In this document: positions 1 to 8,570 of the stretch, in pieces | How positions within the stretch are numbered: position 1 is the stretch's first letter | How the letters are laid out: the number at the start of each line of letters is the position of its first letter | Assembly: GCA_030549835.1 (NCBI GenBank) | Contig: JAUQQR010000006.1 | Coordinates: forward strand, 11,465-53,544 | Source: Thermoproteota archaeon | GTDB taxonomy: Archaea > Thermoproteota > Thermoprotei_A > Sulfolobales > Acidilobaceae | Reading direction: 5' to 3' | DNA length: 42,080 bases | Translations under genes and position numbers: made by a program | Notes under the pieces: model-generated | Database searches by the model: none | Seen by the model: the letters and a program-made list of their open reading frames with translations, nothing else | What the model was told of the DNA's origin: nothing

Positions 1-1130
1 GTTACTAGCCAGTATGTGTGCTTCATATCACCTAATACTACGGGGACTATCTCCTCTACTTTAACTCCACCAACAACTCCAGAGACTTTATGGATTAAAA
101 CATTATATGCTGGCTCCATTAAGTTGAATCTATGAGCATATACTCCGATTAGCGCTAGTATTGAGGCTAGTGTTAGGCCAGCTTTAGTCCTAACAAATAC
201 TACTAGAATGAAGGCTACTAGTATTATTATTAGCTCCCCAATTATAGTTGTAACCCATAGCCTCCCAAGGAATAGTATAGATAGTATTTGATGCTCCTCA
301 GCACCCCACCACAGCCTGACAACGTAATCTTGGTATATTAGGAATAGCATTATTAATATTGCCATGCCTAGAATCTTAGCCATAGTATTATATGCTTGCT
401 TAAGCTCATCCCTGAATCCATAGATTAGGAGTGATGTTAGTAGTACTATTGCCGAGCCGCTAACAAGAGCAGCAGCTATAAACGATGGTGCTAGGAATCC
501 ACCATACCACCATGGTCTCCCAGCATTTACAGCGAAGATCCATGCTGTAACTGTATGTATTAAGACAGCGAATGGTAGAGATATAGGTGATAGTAGTCTA
601 CCTAGCCTATAACTCCTCTCTTCAATTACTTTAACCTCATGCTCAGGCAATCCTCTCATCTTAGCCGCGTAAGGCTTAAAACCAATATAGACATGGATTA
701 GTGAGAGTATAGCATATGATACTAGAACTATAAAGTCCCATACCAATAGTGATGTGAAGTTAGGACTTAGAATTATATAGTAGATTCTTTCAGGCCTACC
801 GAGATCTGGGATTACCATAGCCATAGCTGCTAGGACGAAGACTAGTGCTGTAAGCGATGCTAGGGGAGCTAGGGGTTTAAGCTCTCTAATATTTAGAAGG
901 TATACTGATGATGCAACTATCAATCCACCAGCAGCTGTTCCTACTAGGAATGCGAATGTTGCTATATATAGACCCCATGGGAATATATTCCTCATATTAG
1001 TTACTATAAGTCCTTGAGATAGCTGGTAGCCCCAAGCAACTAAACCTAATAGTGCTAGAATTAGTAAGATAGCCATAATGGTTAACTCTAGTCTAGTAAA
1101 CTTAGCTACCTGTACTCTAAGCCATGCCAT
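1..1130 (-). CDS. NrfD/PsrC-type membrane subunit of molybdoenzyme (partial, C-terminus outside window)
   Basis: I translated this frame by hand: it opens with MAWLRVQVAKFTRLELTI and stays open to the window edge. It is rich in hydrophobic helices (about eight visible) and has the NrfD/PsrC pattern, including FPWGLYIATFAFLVGTAAGG near the start and VIPDLGRPERIYYI after the next helices. Family members are quinone-interacting membrane anchors that pass electrons between the quinone pool and an Fe-S subunit. The ATG shares its A with the TAA stop of the upstream Fe-S gene (TAATG), so the two are translationally coupled. It is the third gene of the A-B-C operon. The 3' end is missing only because the window ends. 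Direction of electron flow and substrate cannot be read from sequence. Confidence 0.88.
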   Translation of the reverse strand, partial: MAWLRVQVAKFTRLELTIMAILLILALLGLVAWGYQLSQGLIVTNMRNIFPWGLYIATFAFLVGTAAGGLIVASSVYLLNIRELKPLAPLASLTALVFVLAAMAMVIPDLGRPERIYYIILSPNFTSLLVWDFIVLVSYAILSLIHVYIGFKPYAAKMRGLPEHEVKVIEERSYRLGRLLSPISLPFAVLIHTVTAWIFAVNAGRPWWYGGFLAPSFIAAALVSGSAIVLLTSLLIYGFRDELKQAYNTMAKILGMAILIMLFLIYQDYVVRLWWGAEEHQILSILFLGRLWVTTIIGELIIILVAFILVVFVRTKAGLTLASILALIGVYAHRFNLMEPAYNVLIHKVSGVVGGVKVEEIVPVVLGDMKHTYWLV

Positions 1131-1906
1131 TAGCTAGTCACCTCACCTAGGATTCTAGGCTTACTAGTCTTTGGTATATAGTAGACTCTAGGCTCTGTTC
1201 CTAGATGCTCAAGTCTTCTAACTGCATTTGGACCTTTCTCAGCTAGCATTCTCGATACATCACTATTTGGATCACTTAAATCACCAAATATTCTAGCCCT
1301 ACCTACACAGACCTCTACACATACTGGTTTCAGTCCTTTATCAACCCTCTCAACACACCAATCACACTTAGTAACTATACCTCTCCTAAGCTTTAGTACA
1401 GGCCTATAAACTAGCCTCCCATTATCTCTATGATCTAGTGGGTAACCATATATATAATTCTGCTCAGCCATACTATCTGGTGCCTGCTTATATGGGTAAG
1501 GTGACTTAACCCTCCTTAAAGCATCGCTTATAGTTCTAGACGGGTCCTCCCATAGGAATACTCTCACACCGTAGGGGCAAGCACTCATACAGTATCTACA
1601 GCCAATACACTTATCATAATCTATTAATACCATGCCATCATCTCTCTTATATGTTGCATTAACAGGGCAAACTTTAACACATGGAGCATTATCACAATGG
1701 TTACATATATTATGTATTGGGTATGAGCCTAGAGATGGATAATCACCGATAGTCGCCATATCAGCTTGAGGTACATTACTACCAGCCCACTTCACAATAG
1801 TCCAAAACACGCCTGGAGGTAGGCCGTGCCACATAGCACAAGCTACCATACAAGTCTTACAGCCTGTACACCTATTCAAGTCTATAACCATAGCCCACTT
1901 AGGCAC
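1130..1906 (-). CDS. Four-cluster [4Fe-4S] ferredoxin subunit of molybdoenzyme (DmsB/PsrB-like)
   Basis: This 258-residue protein carries the four cysteine groups typical of DmsB/PsrB/NrfC electron-transfer subunits: CTGCKTCMVAC near residue 13, CNHCDNAPCVKVCP near 69, CIGCRYCMSACP near 100 and CDWC...CVEVC near 180-200. Sixteen cysteines would hold four [4Fe-4S] clusters linking the catalytic subunit to the membrane subunit. The start is GTG after a purine-rich GGGGGTGG stretch, 16 bases after the catalytic-subunit stop. The stop overlaps the next ATG. It has no signal peptide of its own, as is usual for this subunit, which is exported with its Tat-bearing partner. Family assignment is firm; the reaction partner is not known. 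Confidence 0.95.
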   Translation of the reverse strand: MPKWAMVIDLNRCTGCKTCMVACAMWHGLPPGVFWTIVKWAGSNVPQADMATIGDYPSLGSYPIHNICNHCDNAPCVKVCPVNATYKRDDGMVLIDYDKCIGCRYCMSACPYGVRVFLWEDPSRTISDALRRVKSPYPYKQAPDSMAEQNYIYGYPLDHRDNGRLVYRPVLKLRRGIVTKCDWCVERVDKGLKPVCVEVCVGRARIFGDLSDPNSDVSRMLAEKGPNAVRRLEHLGTEPRVYYIPKTSKPRILGEVTS

Positions 1907-1922
1907 TCAAACCACCCCCATA

Positions 1923-4811
1923 CTACTCAAGCTTCCTAACTGCTACTAGTGTATTATTCCACTTAGTGTTAGGCTCCCACACTCCTGGCGTGAAGTATAT
2001 TATCTCTGTAGGCTTAATCCATGGATAGTTTGGCGCGTTATAATAGGTACCATCTGTATACCTCCTCCACCAGCCTTGATAGAATACTACAACTCTTGGA
2101 TGGATTCCCGGATCCTCTACTAGGTATCCCCTTATATTACCAAATCTATTATATAGCTCGATATAGTCTCCAGTCTTTAAGCCTAGCTTAGCCATAGTCT
2201 TAGGATTCATGTATATCTTAGGTTTATAATCTTGTAAGGCTAACATCATAGCATTGTTACTGTGAGTTGAGTGTATTCTATATAGGCTATTGCCTGTTAA
2301 GTATACTAGCTCATACTTCCCCCTATCCTCTGGGTATAGCTTGTAGAGGCATTCCTCAAATGGATCCTTATGTACTGGTAGCTCCTCGCCTAGGTCTAGG
2401 AATGCTTTCTCATCCTTATAGAACTCTATCCTGCCACTCTTCACATACCTAGCTGTAGCAGGTATAGGGTGTGGATAGCTAGCATTGGGGAACGGTACCT
2501 TCATATTGATTTGAACCCAGAATGGTATCTGCCTATTACCTGGAGTAGGTAGCTTCAACCTAATAGGCCTCTTCTTAAGCTCTTCTAGAGTAATACCCTC
2601 AGTTAAATTAGCCGTCACGCCCTCAGCCCACACTACACTCCTACCATCCTCAAGTAGTCTCTCAATAGCAAGCTCTGAAGCTTTATTGGCAATATCTCTA
2701 GCAATTCTTAGACTCCACCTGCCAGCCATCCTAGCCTCCTCTTCTTGCCTCTGTAGCTCCGGGTCTGGGTAGAACATTTTAGCAAGTTCAATCATCTCAC
2801 TCTTCTTTAAACCTATAATCTTCTCAATTTCCTCTTCAGTCCACTCTGCGCTTATAATCTTAGAGGTTCTCACAGCAATCTCCTTAAATATCCATATCTC
2901 AGGCATAGACTCGAATAATGGGTCGTGGGCAGGTTGGGTTATCTGAACATAGGGGTTTAGTGGGCCGCTTGCAAGGTCATACTTCTCAAACCATGATGCT
3001 GCTGGTAATACTATATCTGAGTATTCGACTGATGTTGTCCACTGTATCTCCGTTGTCATTATAAAATCAAGCGGCTCTGGATGCTCTCTTCTAGCTTTCC
3101 TTGTTAGTATTAAAGCTTTATTATGTTGATCAAATGGATTCCACCACTGTATTAGTAGTGCTCTAACACCCTTCTCAGGCCATGGAACCTCAGTTGACCT
3201 ATACTTTCTCCACTCCTCACTCTGCCTATACTCATAGTTTAAGAATATAGACCAATTGAGCCATCTAGGTCTCCTAGTAGCTGCTACTCCTCTAATCTTA
3301 GTGAGCTCTTTATCATAACCCCACCAGCTCCACATAGGCCACTTAATCTTATATTGACCAGCATATGTTGATATACCTGAGCCGGGCATACCAATATTAC
3401 CTGTTAGAGCTACGAGCAAGCTTAATGCCCTACCTTTAAGATCACCATTATACCACTGCCAGTTACTAGCACCATAGATTATAGCTACAGGCTTTATTGT
3501 CGCTATTTCCCTAGCTAGCCTCTCTATTACATCAATATACTTGGGGACTAGGTCTAGGCTAGGTGATATTATTCTTGCTACTTTATCAGGTGTATATTCT
3601 CTATATACTAGATCTTTAAGTAGCTGGAATACAGGTTTAACCTTAACTCTCTTCCCATCTACTAGTTCAACCTCAAATTCTCCTTCAAGTGCTGGATCGT
3701 AGATCTCACCTGTAACTGGATCCTTCCTCTCTAATGTTCTCGGATCTACTATTACAATCTTATTCCTCCTAGTATCCCATGCTGTGTAGAGCTCTCTATA
3801 AGCTGGGATTTTTATGTTCTTAGCGTACTCAGATAGCTCTTTAACCTCTGATGCTTTAAGCCTAGTCTTAGTATCTAGTCTTACAAGTAGAGGCATGTCT
3901 GTATATGTCTTAGTAAATTCAGCATCATATAATTTATCTCTAATAAGCACATATACTATGCCGAGGGCTAGCGCGGCGTCAGTCGCCGGATTTATTAATA
4001 TTAGCTCATCAGCTATATTAGCTACGCTTGGGTAATTCATATCTATAACAACTATTTTAGCACCCTTCTCTCTTGCTAGTACAAGCATCCTAGCACTCAT
4101 AGTCCTAGTAACTGTAAAGTTTGATCCAAATATTAGTATTAGCTTAGAATTGAGGTACTCGTAGGTTTCAAGCTCCTCTGTCTGTACACCAAATGTTGGA
4201 GCCCAGAATGTTGGTAGATCACCGTTAAGAGGGTAGGCGTGCATAGAGCTCCAGCCGAATAGAGAAGCTAATCTCATAAGAGCCCCTTTACCCATATAAG
4301 CCGTACCTGGAACCTGTACTGTATAGGCTATACTAGCTGGACCGTAATCTCTCATTATCTTAGCTAAAGCCTTAGAGGCACAATCTAGAGCTATATCCCA
4401 GTCTACCTCTATGAATTTATCTGGCGAGCCTCTAAGCTTAGCTGCCTCTTCAACAGCCTTCTCCCAGCTAACCTCTCCCCTACACCATCTTAGGAAAGGC
4501 TCTCTAACCATAGGTCTTCTAAGCCTATCAGGCCCATACCATAGGAATACCTGTGATAGACCCCTCAAACAACCTCTAGTATACTCAGGCTCAAGATAAT
4601 CTGGAGCAGGCATTAACACCCTAACTCTATCATTATAAACATATGCTTGAAGCCAGCAACTCTCAGTGCAGTTAGGTAGACATGAAACCTTAACAATCTT
4701 CACCTCCTCAGACTGAATTGGACTGAGCTCATCAACCCTCCTGAGCAACCTAGGCTTAACATATAACCCCAATGCAGCTACAAGACTAGTAGCGAGAGAT
4801 AGCTTAATCAT
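1923..4811 (-). CDS. Molybdopterin oxidoreductase catalytic subunit (DMSO reductase superfamily, type II-like)
   Basis: This 962-residue protein has an N-terminal [4Fe-4S] motif (C44, C48, C52 and C81, the last in RGCLRG) followed by the bis-MGD domains. The segment EYSDIVLPAASWFEKYD and the following NPYVQ...DPLFES resemble type II enzymes (nitrate, selenate, perchlorate reductase, dimethylsulfide dehydrogenase). The position matching the NarG Mo-ligand Asp does not obviously hold Asp here, so the substrate is open (polysulfide, thiosulfate, DMSO and nitrate are all possible). The annotated ATG at 4811 follows GGAGAG. However, the codons just upstream in the same frame spell S-R-R-D before M-I-K-L-S, a twin-arginine export motif, and a TGA lies two codons before it (4827-4829). 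The real start may therefore be the ATG at 4837-4839 joined by a frameshift. First gene of the A-B-C operon. Confidence 0.93.
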   Translation of the reverse strand: MIKLSLATSLVAALGLYVKPRLLRRVDELSPIQSEEVKIVKVSCLPNCTESCWLQAYVYNDRVRVLMPAPDYLEPEYTRGCLRGLSQVFLWYGPDRLRRPMVREPFLRWCRGEVSWEKAVEEAAKLRGSPDKFIEVDWDIALDCASKALAKIMRDYGPASIAYTVQVPGTAYMGKGALMRLASLFGWSSMHAYPLNGDLPTFWAPTFGVQTEELETYEYLNSKLILIFGSNFTVTRTMSARMLVLAREKGAKIVVIDMNYPSVANIADELILINPATDAALALGIVYVLIRDKLYDAEFTKTYTDMPLLVRLDTKTRLKASEVKELSEYAKNIKIPAYRELYTAWDTRRNKIVIVDPRTLERKDPVTGEIYDPALEGEFEVELVDGKRVKVKPVFQLLKDLVYREYTPDKVARIISPSLDLVPKYIDVIERLAREIATIKPVAIIYGASNWQWYNGDLKGRALSLLVALTGNIGMPGSGISTYAGQYKIKWPMWSWWGYDKELTKIRGVAATRRPRWLNWSIFLNYEYRQSEEWRKYRSTEVPWPEKGVRALLIQWWNPFDQHNKALILTRKARREHPEPLDFIMTTEIQWTTSVEYSDIVLPAASWFEKYDLASGPLNPYVQITQPAHDPLFESMPEIWIFKEIAVRTSKIISAEWTEEEIEKIIGLKKSEMIELAKMFYPDPELQRQEEEARMAGRWSLRIARDIANKASELAIERLLEDGRSVVWAEGVTANLTEGITLEELKKRPIRLKLPTPGNRQIPFWVQINMKVPFPNASYPHPIPATARYVKSGRIEFYKDEKAFLDLGEELPVHKDPFEECLYKLYPEDRGKYELVYLTGNSLYRIHSTHSNNAMMLALQDYKPKIYMNPKTMAKLGLKTGDYIELYNRFGNIRGYLVEDPGIHPRVVVFYQGWWRRYTDGTYYNAPNYPWIKPTEIIYFTPGVWEPNTKWNNTLVAVRKLE

Positions 4812-4887
4812 ATCTCTCCTAGAGACTCAAATACAACATCACCTCATCACTCTTAATACTAGGAAAATAACAAGTAAAAGATTAACC

Positions 4888-4902
4888 CCGAAAAATTTTC
4901 GG
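4888..4902. promoter_or_regulatory. 15-bp perfect inverted repeat upstream of the molybdoenzyme operon
   Basis: The sequence CCGAAAAATTTTCGG is a perfect palindrome around a central base, 77 bases upstream of the ATG at 4811 and about 107 bases before tRNA-Val. Its size suits an operator for a dimeric regulator of the molybdoenzyme operon. No terminator-like T-run follows on either side. Regulatory role is inference. Confidence 0.35.
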
Positions 4903-4972
4903 TGAATAATAAATAACTCACGATAAATGTAACTTAGAATATACGTTATCCATAGTAAGTTAATAATTTAAG

Positions 4973-4981
4973 CTTTTAAAC
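4973..4981 (+). promoter_or_regulatory. TATA box of tRNA-Val
   Basis: cttttaaac is centred about 33 bases upstream of the first tRNA base. The same nine-base box lies at a similar distance upstream of tRNA-Arg, which supports both. Confidence 0.6.
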
Positions 4982-5008
4982 ACCACGAGAAACCAATCAC
5001 TAATTGGA

Positions 5009-5083
5009 GGGCCCGTCGTCTAGCCTGGATAGGACGCCGCCCTCACACGGCGGAGGTCCGGGGTTCAAATCCCCGCGGGCCCA
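5009..5083 (+). tRNA. tRNA-Val (anticodon CAC)
   Basis: The acceptor stem GGGCCCG pairs with CGGGCCC, with discriminator A. The anticodon stem CCGCC/GGCGG holds loop CTCACAC, giving anticodon CAC, which reads the GUG valine codon. The TΨC arm contains GGTTCAAATCC. There is no intron. The 3' CCA is not encoded (the sequence continues A-CT), so it must be added after transcription. Confidence 0.95.
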
Positions 5084-5139
5084 CTAAACCTTGATTATTG
5101 AATACTTAAGACCTCGGCTATACTATTAGATATTTGGGT

Positions 5140-5224
5140 GCGGGGGTGCCCGAGCCTGGGCGAAGGGGGCGGGCTCAAGACCCGTTGGCGTAGGCCGTCG
5201 TGGGTTCAAATCCCACCCCCCGCA
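5140..5224 (+). tRNA. tRNA-Leu (anticodon CAA)
   Basis: This is a class II tRNA with a long variable arm. The acceptor stem GCGGGGG pairs with CCCCCGC, discriminator A. The anticodon loop CTCAAGA gives CAA, reading UUG. The TΨC arm has GGGTTCAAATCCC. No intron, and the CCA is not encoded (A-TT follows). It lies 56 bases after tRNA-Val and has its own AT-rich upstream box (acttaag near 5104). Confidence 0.95.
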
Positions 5225-5229
5225 TTATT

Positions 5230-5799
5230 TTAGCTAGTTAATCTCTGTTTTATTAGTGCTATTTCTGATGCTATTTTATGTGCTAATCTTAATGGTTCTG
5301 GTATTCTTGAGTGTACTTGTAGGTTTTCTATTATTTCTCTTGCTCTCTCCTTATCTATAGACCATGTGTATATGTACAGTTCTCCTTTCCGTGTTTCTAT
5401 TTTCTCTGCTTTGTCTACTTCTCTTAATACTCTCATTCTTATATCCCAGTCTTTGAAGTGTTTTCTTAAAGCTTCCTCTAGTCTATGGCTTGATGGTTTA
5501 TACTTGTATATTGCTATTAGTGGTATTCCTGTTAGTTTCTTTATTGTTGGTGGTGATATTATATTAAATCCTGCTATTGTCAGTGAGTCTACTAGTATAG
5601 CCTCTATTATCGTATCATGTTTTAGGCTTAGCTTTAATGCCATAGATGCTATTGTTGATGAAGCTTCTAGACCATCTACTCTTATATAACTGAGCTCTAA
5701 GCTTAGAGGACTTCTAGACCATAGTATACATGCTACTACAGTATATCCTCTTCCAAGCTTCTCTACTCTACCATCATCACATGCTACTACGTTTACCAA
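5230..5799 (-). CDS. DUF99 / UPF0215 family protein (endonuclease V-like fold)
   Basis: The 189-residue product matches the archaeal DUF99 family. VVACDDG near the N-terminus keeps the acidic pair, and the conserved core around residues 69-95 includes DSLTIAGFNIISPPTIKK. The family is related in fold to endonuclease V, but its biochemical role is not settled. The start is TTG, lying 23 bases inside the 3' end of cdc6 in another frame, so the genes are probably co-transcribed. No ATG lies near the start of the conserved region. The pairing with cdc6 fits a nucleic-acid role, but this is inference. Confidence 0.85.
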   Translation of the reverse strand: MVNVVACDDGRVEKLGRGYTVVACILWSRSPLSLELSYIRVDGLEASSTIASMALKLSLKHDTIIEAILVDSLTIAGFNIISPPTIKKLTGIPLIAIYKYKPSSHRLEEALRKHFKDWDIRMRVLREVDKAEKIETRKGELYIYTWSIDKERAREIIENLQVHSRIPEPLRLAHKIASEIALIKQRLTS

Positions 5800-7021
5800 A
5801 AGCTTCTCTCCTAATATCTTCTATGATCTCTTCTAGGGCTATATCTTCGCTTAGAGCCTTAACTAGTGCCTGTGGATCTGCTGTAACCTCTATGACCCTA
5901 GTCTTACCATACCTACCTCTACTAACTACTCTCCCAGATATAACACCTAGCATGTCTAGCTCAGCTATTATACCACTAACACGCCTCATAGTAACAGTCT
6001 CTAGTCCTAGCCTCCTAGTTAGACTCTTATAGCTCTCATAGACTTCACCTGTAGTAGCGTAAGTTCTACCCCCACCTGTAACTATTATAATTGATGCTAA
6101 GACTAGCTTACCGTGTAGTGGTAGTGTTCTAATAACATCTACTACTCTATCACGCTCAATCTCATCTCTAGCTCTAAGAACGTGATCCCTCGTAACCTTA
6201 GAGTCCCCACTCCTCTCACTAATTTCCCCAGCAACTCTTAGCAAGTCTAGGGCCCTCCTAGCATCTCCATGCTCTCTAGCTGCTAGAGCAGCGCATAGGG
6301 GTATAACATCGCTATCTAAGACACCCTCATTAAATGCCTCTAATGCCCTAGACTCTAAGATATCTCTAAGCTGCTCAGCATTATAAGGCGGGAATATGAG
6401 CTCAACCTCTCCAAGACTACTCTTAACTCTAGGATCTAGGCTATCAATAAGATCAACACTATTAGTTATACCAATAAGAGCTATCTTAGAAGATCTAAGC
6501 TCACTATTAACTCTTGTAAGCTTATATAATATATCATCACCTCTCTTCTTAACTAGAAAATCAATCTCATCAAGTACAATAATATAGATTGTAGCCGAAT
6601 CACTTACTCTACGAATAATCCTAGAGAAAATCTCACCAGTAGATAGACCAGTAAATGGAACACTAACGCCAACAGCCTCACCAATATCAGCTAAAACCCT
6701 ATAAGGAGTATCCCTATACCTCACATTAACATAAATACTCTTAACCCTACCACCACTCTCCCTACTAGAAGACTCGAGACGGGATAGAACATAGCGTACA
6801 ACAGCAGTCTTCCCAGTCCCGGTTAAGCCATAAATAAACATATTACTAGGCTTCTCACCTCTAAGAGATGGTGCAAGAATAGATGCAACCCTCCTAATCT
6901 CTGAATCCCTATGAGGCAGAAAACCTGGAACGTAGTCTGGTAAAAGCTTCTCCCTAGCCTTAAAGATCCTAGACTTTAAAGCTTTCTCGAAAATATCACG
7001 TAAATAGTCCAATTGAAACAC
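5777..7021 (-). CDS. cdc6: Orc1/Cdc6 replication initiator
   Basis: This 414-residue AAA+ ATPase recognises replication origins and helps load MCM. Walker A is GLTGTGKT at residues 65-72, Walker B is VLDEIDF near 149-155, and sensor 1 is seen around ALIGITN. The C-terminal ~120 residues, with LTRRLGLETVTMRRVSGII, form the winged-helix DNA-binding domain. Length is normal. The ATG at 7021 gives the usual short N-terminal extension. The 188-base gap upstream is too short, and lacks clear origin-box repeats, to be called an origin. DUF99 overlaps the 3' end. Confidence 0.95.
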   Translation of the reverse strand: MFQLDYLRDIFEKALKSRIFKAREKLLPDYVPGFLPHRDSEIRRVASILAPSLRGEKPSNMFIYGLTGTGKTAVVRYVLSRLESSSRESGGRVKSIYVNVRYRDTPYRVLADIGEAVGVSVPFTGLSTGEIFSRIIRRVSDSATIYIIVLDEIDFLVKKRGDDILYKLTRVNSELRSSKIALIGITNSVDLIDSLDPRVKSSLGEVELIFPPYNAEQLRDILESRALEAFNEGVLDSDVIPLCAALAAREHGDARRALDLLRVAGEISERSGDSKVTRDHVLRARDEIERDRVVDVIRTLPLHGKLVLASIIIVTGGGRTYATTGEVYESYKSLTRRLGLETVTMRRVSGIIAELDMLGVISGRVVSRGRYGKTRVIEVTADPQALVKALSEDIALEEIIEDIRREAFGKRSSM

Positions 7022-7169
7022 CTACCCCAAAAGAATTAATAGGAAGTAGGAGTTACACATGGGAAGGCAAAGTAATCTATAAGTAATACTAAGCTAGCAT
7101 CACACTATCAGCTAATCAAGCCATCCACATCTAGGAGAGAGCTCCAAATAATATAATACTGGTTTAGTA

Positions 7170-7178
7170 CTTTTAAAC
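7170..7178 (+). promoter_or_regulatory. TATA box of tRNA-Arg
   Basis: cttttaaac is centred about 36 bases upstream of the tRNA, identical to the box before tRNA-Val. Confidence 0.6.
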
Positions 7179-7209
7179 CCTAGACTACACTCTAAACATT
7201 AGGATCTAT

Positions 7210-7309
7210 GGGCCCGTAGCTCAGCCAGGACTAGAGCGCCGGCCTTCTAAGCGTTGCCGGCCTGCGCGGGGAGAGCCGGAGGGCCCGGGTTCAAATCCCG
7301 GCGGGCCCG
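7210..7309 (+). tRNA. tRNA-Arg (anticodon TCT) with intron at 7250-7273
   Basis: The acceptor stem GGGCCCG pairs with CGGGCCC, discriminator G, and CCA follows directly in the DNA (7310-7312), unlike the two other tRNAs here. The anticodon stem CCGGC (7239-7243) pairs with GCCGG (7275-7279). The spliced loop CTTCTAA gives anticodon TCT, reading AGA, the favoured arginine codon of the window. Between positions 37 and 38, the canonical archaeal site, sits a GC-rich intron of 24 bases, presumably removed through a bulge-helix-bulge. The exact splice bases could shift by one or two. Confidence 0.93.
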
Positions 7310-7397
7310 CCACAAATATCTAAGGGCTCCACCAATGCTATTTTAGCCGAGTCTACTAAAGGCTTTAATTGAATTTAGCTTAAATAGTTTAGCCTCC

Positions 7398-7709
7398 ATG
7401 TTATCTAGTGGTGGAGTGAGAGTGGCTATACCTCACCCTACGAATGCTATACTTGTAGGTAGGAAGAAAGTATCTACATATGTAATAGCTGCTTTAAGAA
7501 TGCTTACACATGAGAGTTTAGATGAGGTTATAATTAAGGCTAGAGGAGCTAATATCTATAAAGCTGTTGAGACAGCTCTAGGTGTAAAGAGGGCATTAGG
7601 TAGTATTAACATAAAGAGTATTAGTATTAATAGTGAGCATTTAAAAGATAATAAGGGAGTTGAGAGGAGAGTATCAGCTATAGAGATAGTATTACAAAAG
7701 GCTAGGTGA
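7398..7709 (+). CDS. alba: Alba chromatin protein
   Basis: The 103-residue protein has the Alba signature: NAILVGRKKVSTYVIAAL at residues 16-33, with the DNA-contacting Lys pair at 23-24, then EVIIKARGANIYKAVE. Alba dimers coat archaeal DNA and RNA. The C-terminal half (INIKSISINSEHL... and RRVSAIEIVLQK) completes the fold at normal length. ATG start. A gctttaatt stretch near 7363 lies at a fitting distance for a promoter of a leaderless or short-leader message. The stop is one base from the convergent SDR gene. Confidence 0.93.
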   Translation: MLSSGGVRVAIPHPTNAILVGRKKVSTYVIAALRMLTHESLDEVIIKARGANIYKAVETALGVKRALGSINIKSISINSEHLKDNKGVERRVSAIEIVLQKAR

Positions 7710-7710
7710 G

Positions 7711-8499
7711 CTATGGTAAAGCTATCCTAGAAGATGACCCATCAAACAGTATCGATGACCCATTTAAATACTCTGGTGATTTAAGCAATAATATTATCAT
7801 ATCTATGAGCTCCTCCCTTCCCCCAACTCTTCCTAAAGGGCTTAGAGACTCTACCTCCCTCTTCCAGAACTCTCCCGGATCTATACCCCTCTTCCTAGCT
7901 AGGGCTTCAATAGTACTCCTAGCTCCTGGTGTATCGAAGCTCCCTAGTAGTAGGAGTAGTGGTCTAATCTTATCTGGATATTCTCTAGCGGCTACTCTAA
8001 CTAGCCTAGACAGCCCTGATCTAACAGTATCAGCTACTACTAGTGGTGGCATAGGCTCGGCTACTGTAAAACTCGATATTAATATTACTGTAGCTTTAAC
8101 TGGATTCTTTTCGACTAGTAGCTTTATTATTAGAGCTGTTGACGCTAGGTATAGGGCTGAAGCCTCAATCCAATCCTCCCACTCAGACTCGTGGAGTAGT
8201 ATGGGCTCCCTACTAGGATTACCATAGTTAACTATAACATAGTCTAATCCACCATATACTTCAATTGCTTTATCGATAAGCTTTATAATGTCATTTTTAA
8301 CTCTAAGATCACACTCGAGCGGCTCAACCCTAACATTGTAATGCTCTGATAGCGTATTTGAGGCTTTAAGTATCCTCTCATAACTCCTAGAACATATTAT
8401 TAGATTACAGCCTATACTTGCTAGAGCTTCAGAGGCAATATAGCCTATCCCTCTACTAGCAGCTGTAACAAGCCCCCTACATGGATTCAAACTGTACAC
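7711..8499 (-). CDS. Short-chain dehydrogenase-like protein lacking the Tyr-Lys catalytic pair
   Basis: This 262-residue protein has an SDR Rossmann fold, with TAASRGIGY (12-20) in place of TGxxxGIG and SSF at 142-144 as the catalytic-serine region. Where SDRs normally have YxxxK it reads VVADTVR (154-160), so both the Tyr and the Lys are replaced. Related non-canonical SDR subfamilies exist, so this may be a real family with altered chemistry or a binding protein rather than a decayed gene; the frame is intact. The cofactor is probably NAD(P), since the glycine motif is kept. It is convergent with alba. Confidence 0.82.
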   Translation of the reverse strand: MYSLNPCRGLVTAASRGIGYIASEALASIGCNLIICSRSYERILKASNTLSEHYNVRVEPLECDLRVKNDIIKLIDKAIEVYGGLDYVIVNYGNPSREPILLHESEWEDWIEASALYLASTALIIKLLVEKNPVKATVILISSFTVAEPMPPLVVADTVRSGLSRLVRVAAREYPDKIRPLLLLLGSFDTPGARSTIEALARKRGIDPGEFWKREVESLSPLGRVGGREELIDMIILLLKSPEYLNGSSILFDGSSSRIALP

Positions 8500-8570
8500 C
8501 TACTATTTAATCATGTAGAGTAATAATATTTTACTTTCAGGATACTATAGTTATATTTGAGGTCGAGAAT

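Noticed and set aside
7022-7209. Replication origin next to cdc6
   Set aside because: The gap is only 188 bases, much of it is tRNA promoter, and I see no repeated origin-recognition boxes or long unwinding element.
7706-8227. 173-codon plus-strand open frame
   Set aside because: It is antisense to the SDR gene, whose protein has clear family motifs; this one has none and low-complexity Ser-rich sequence.
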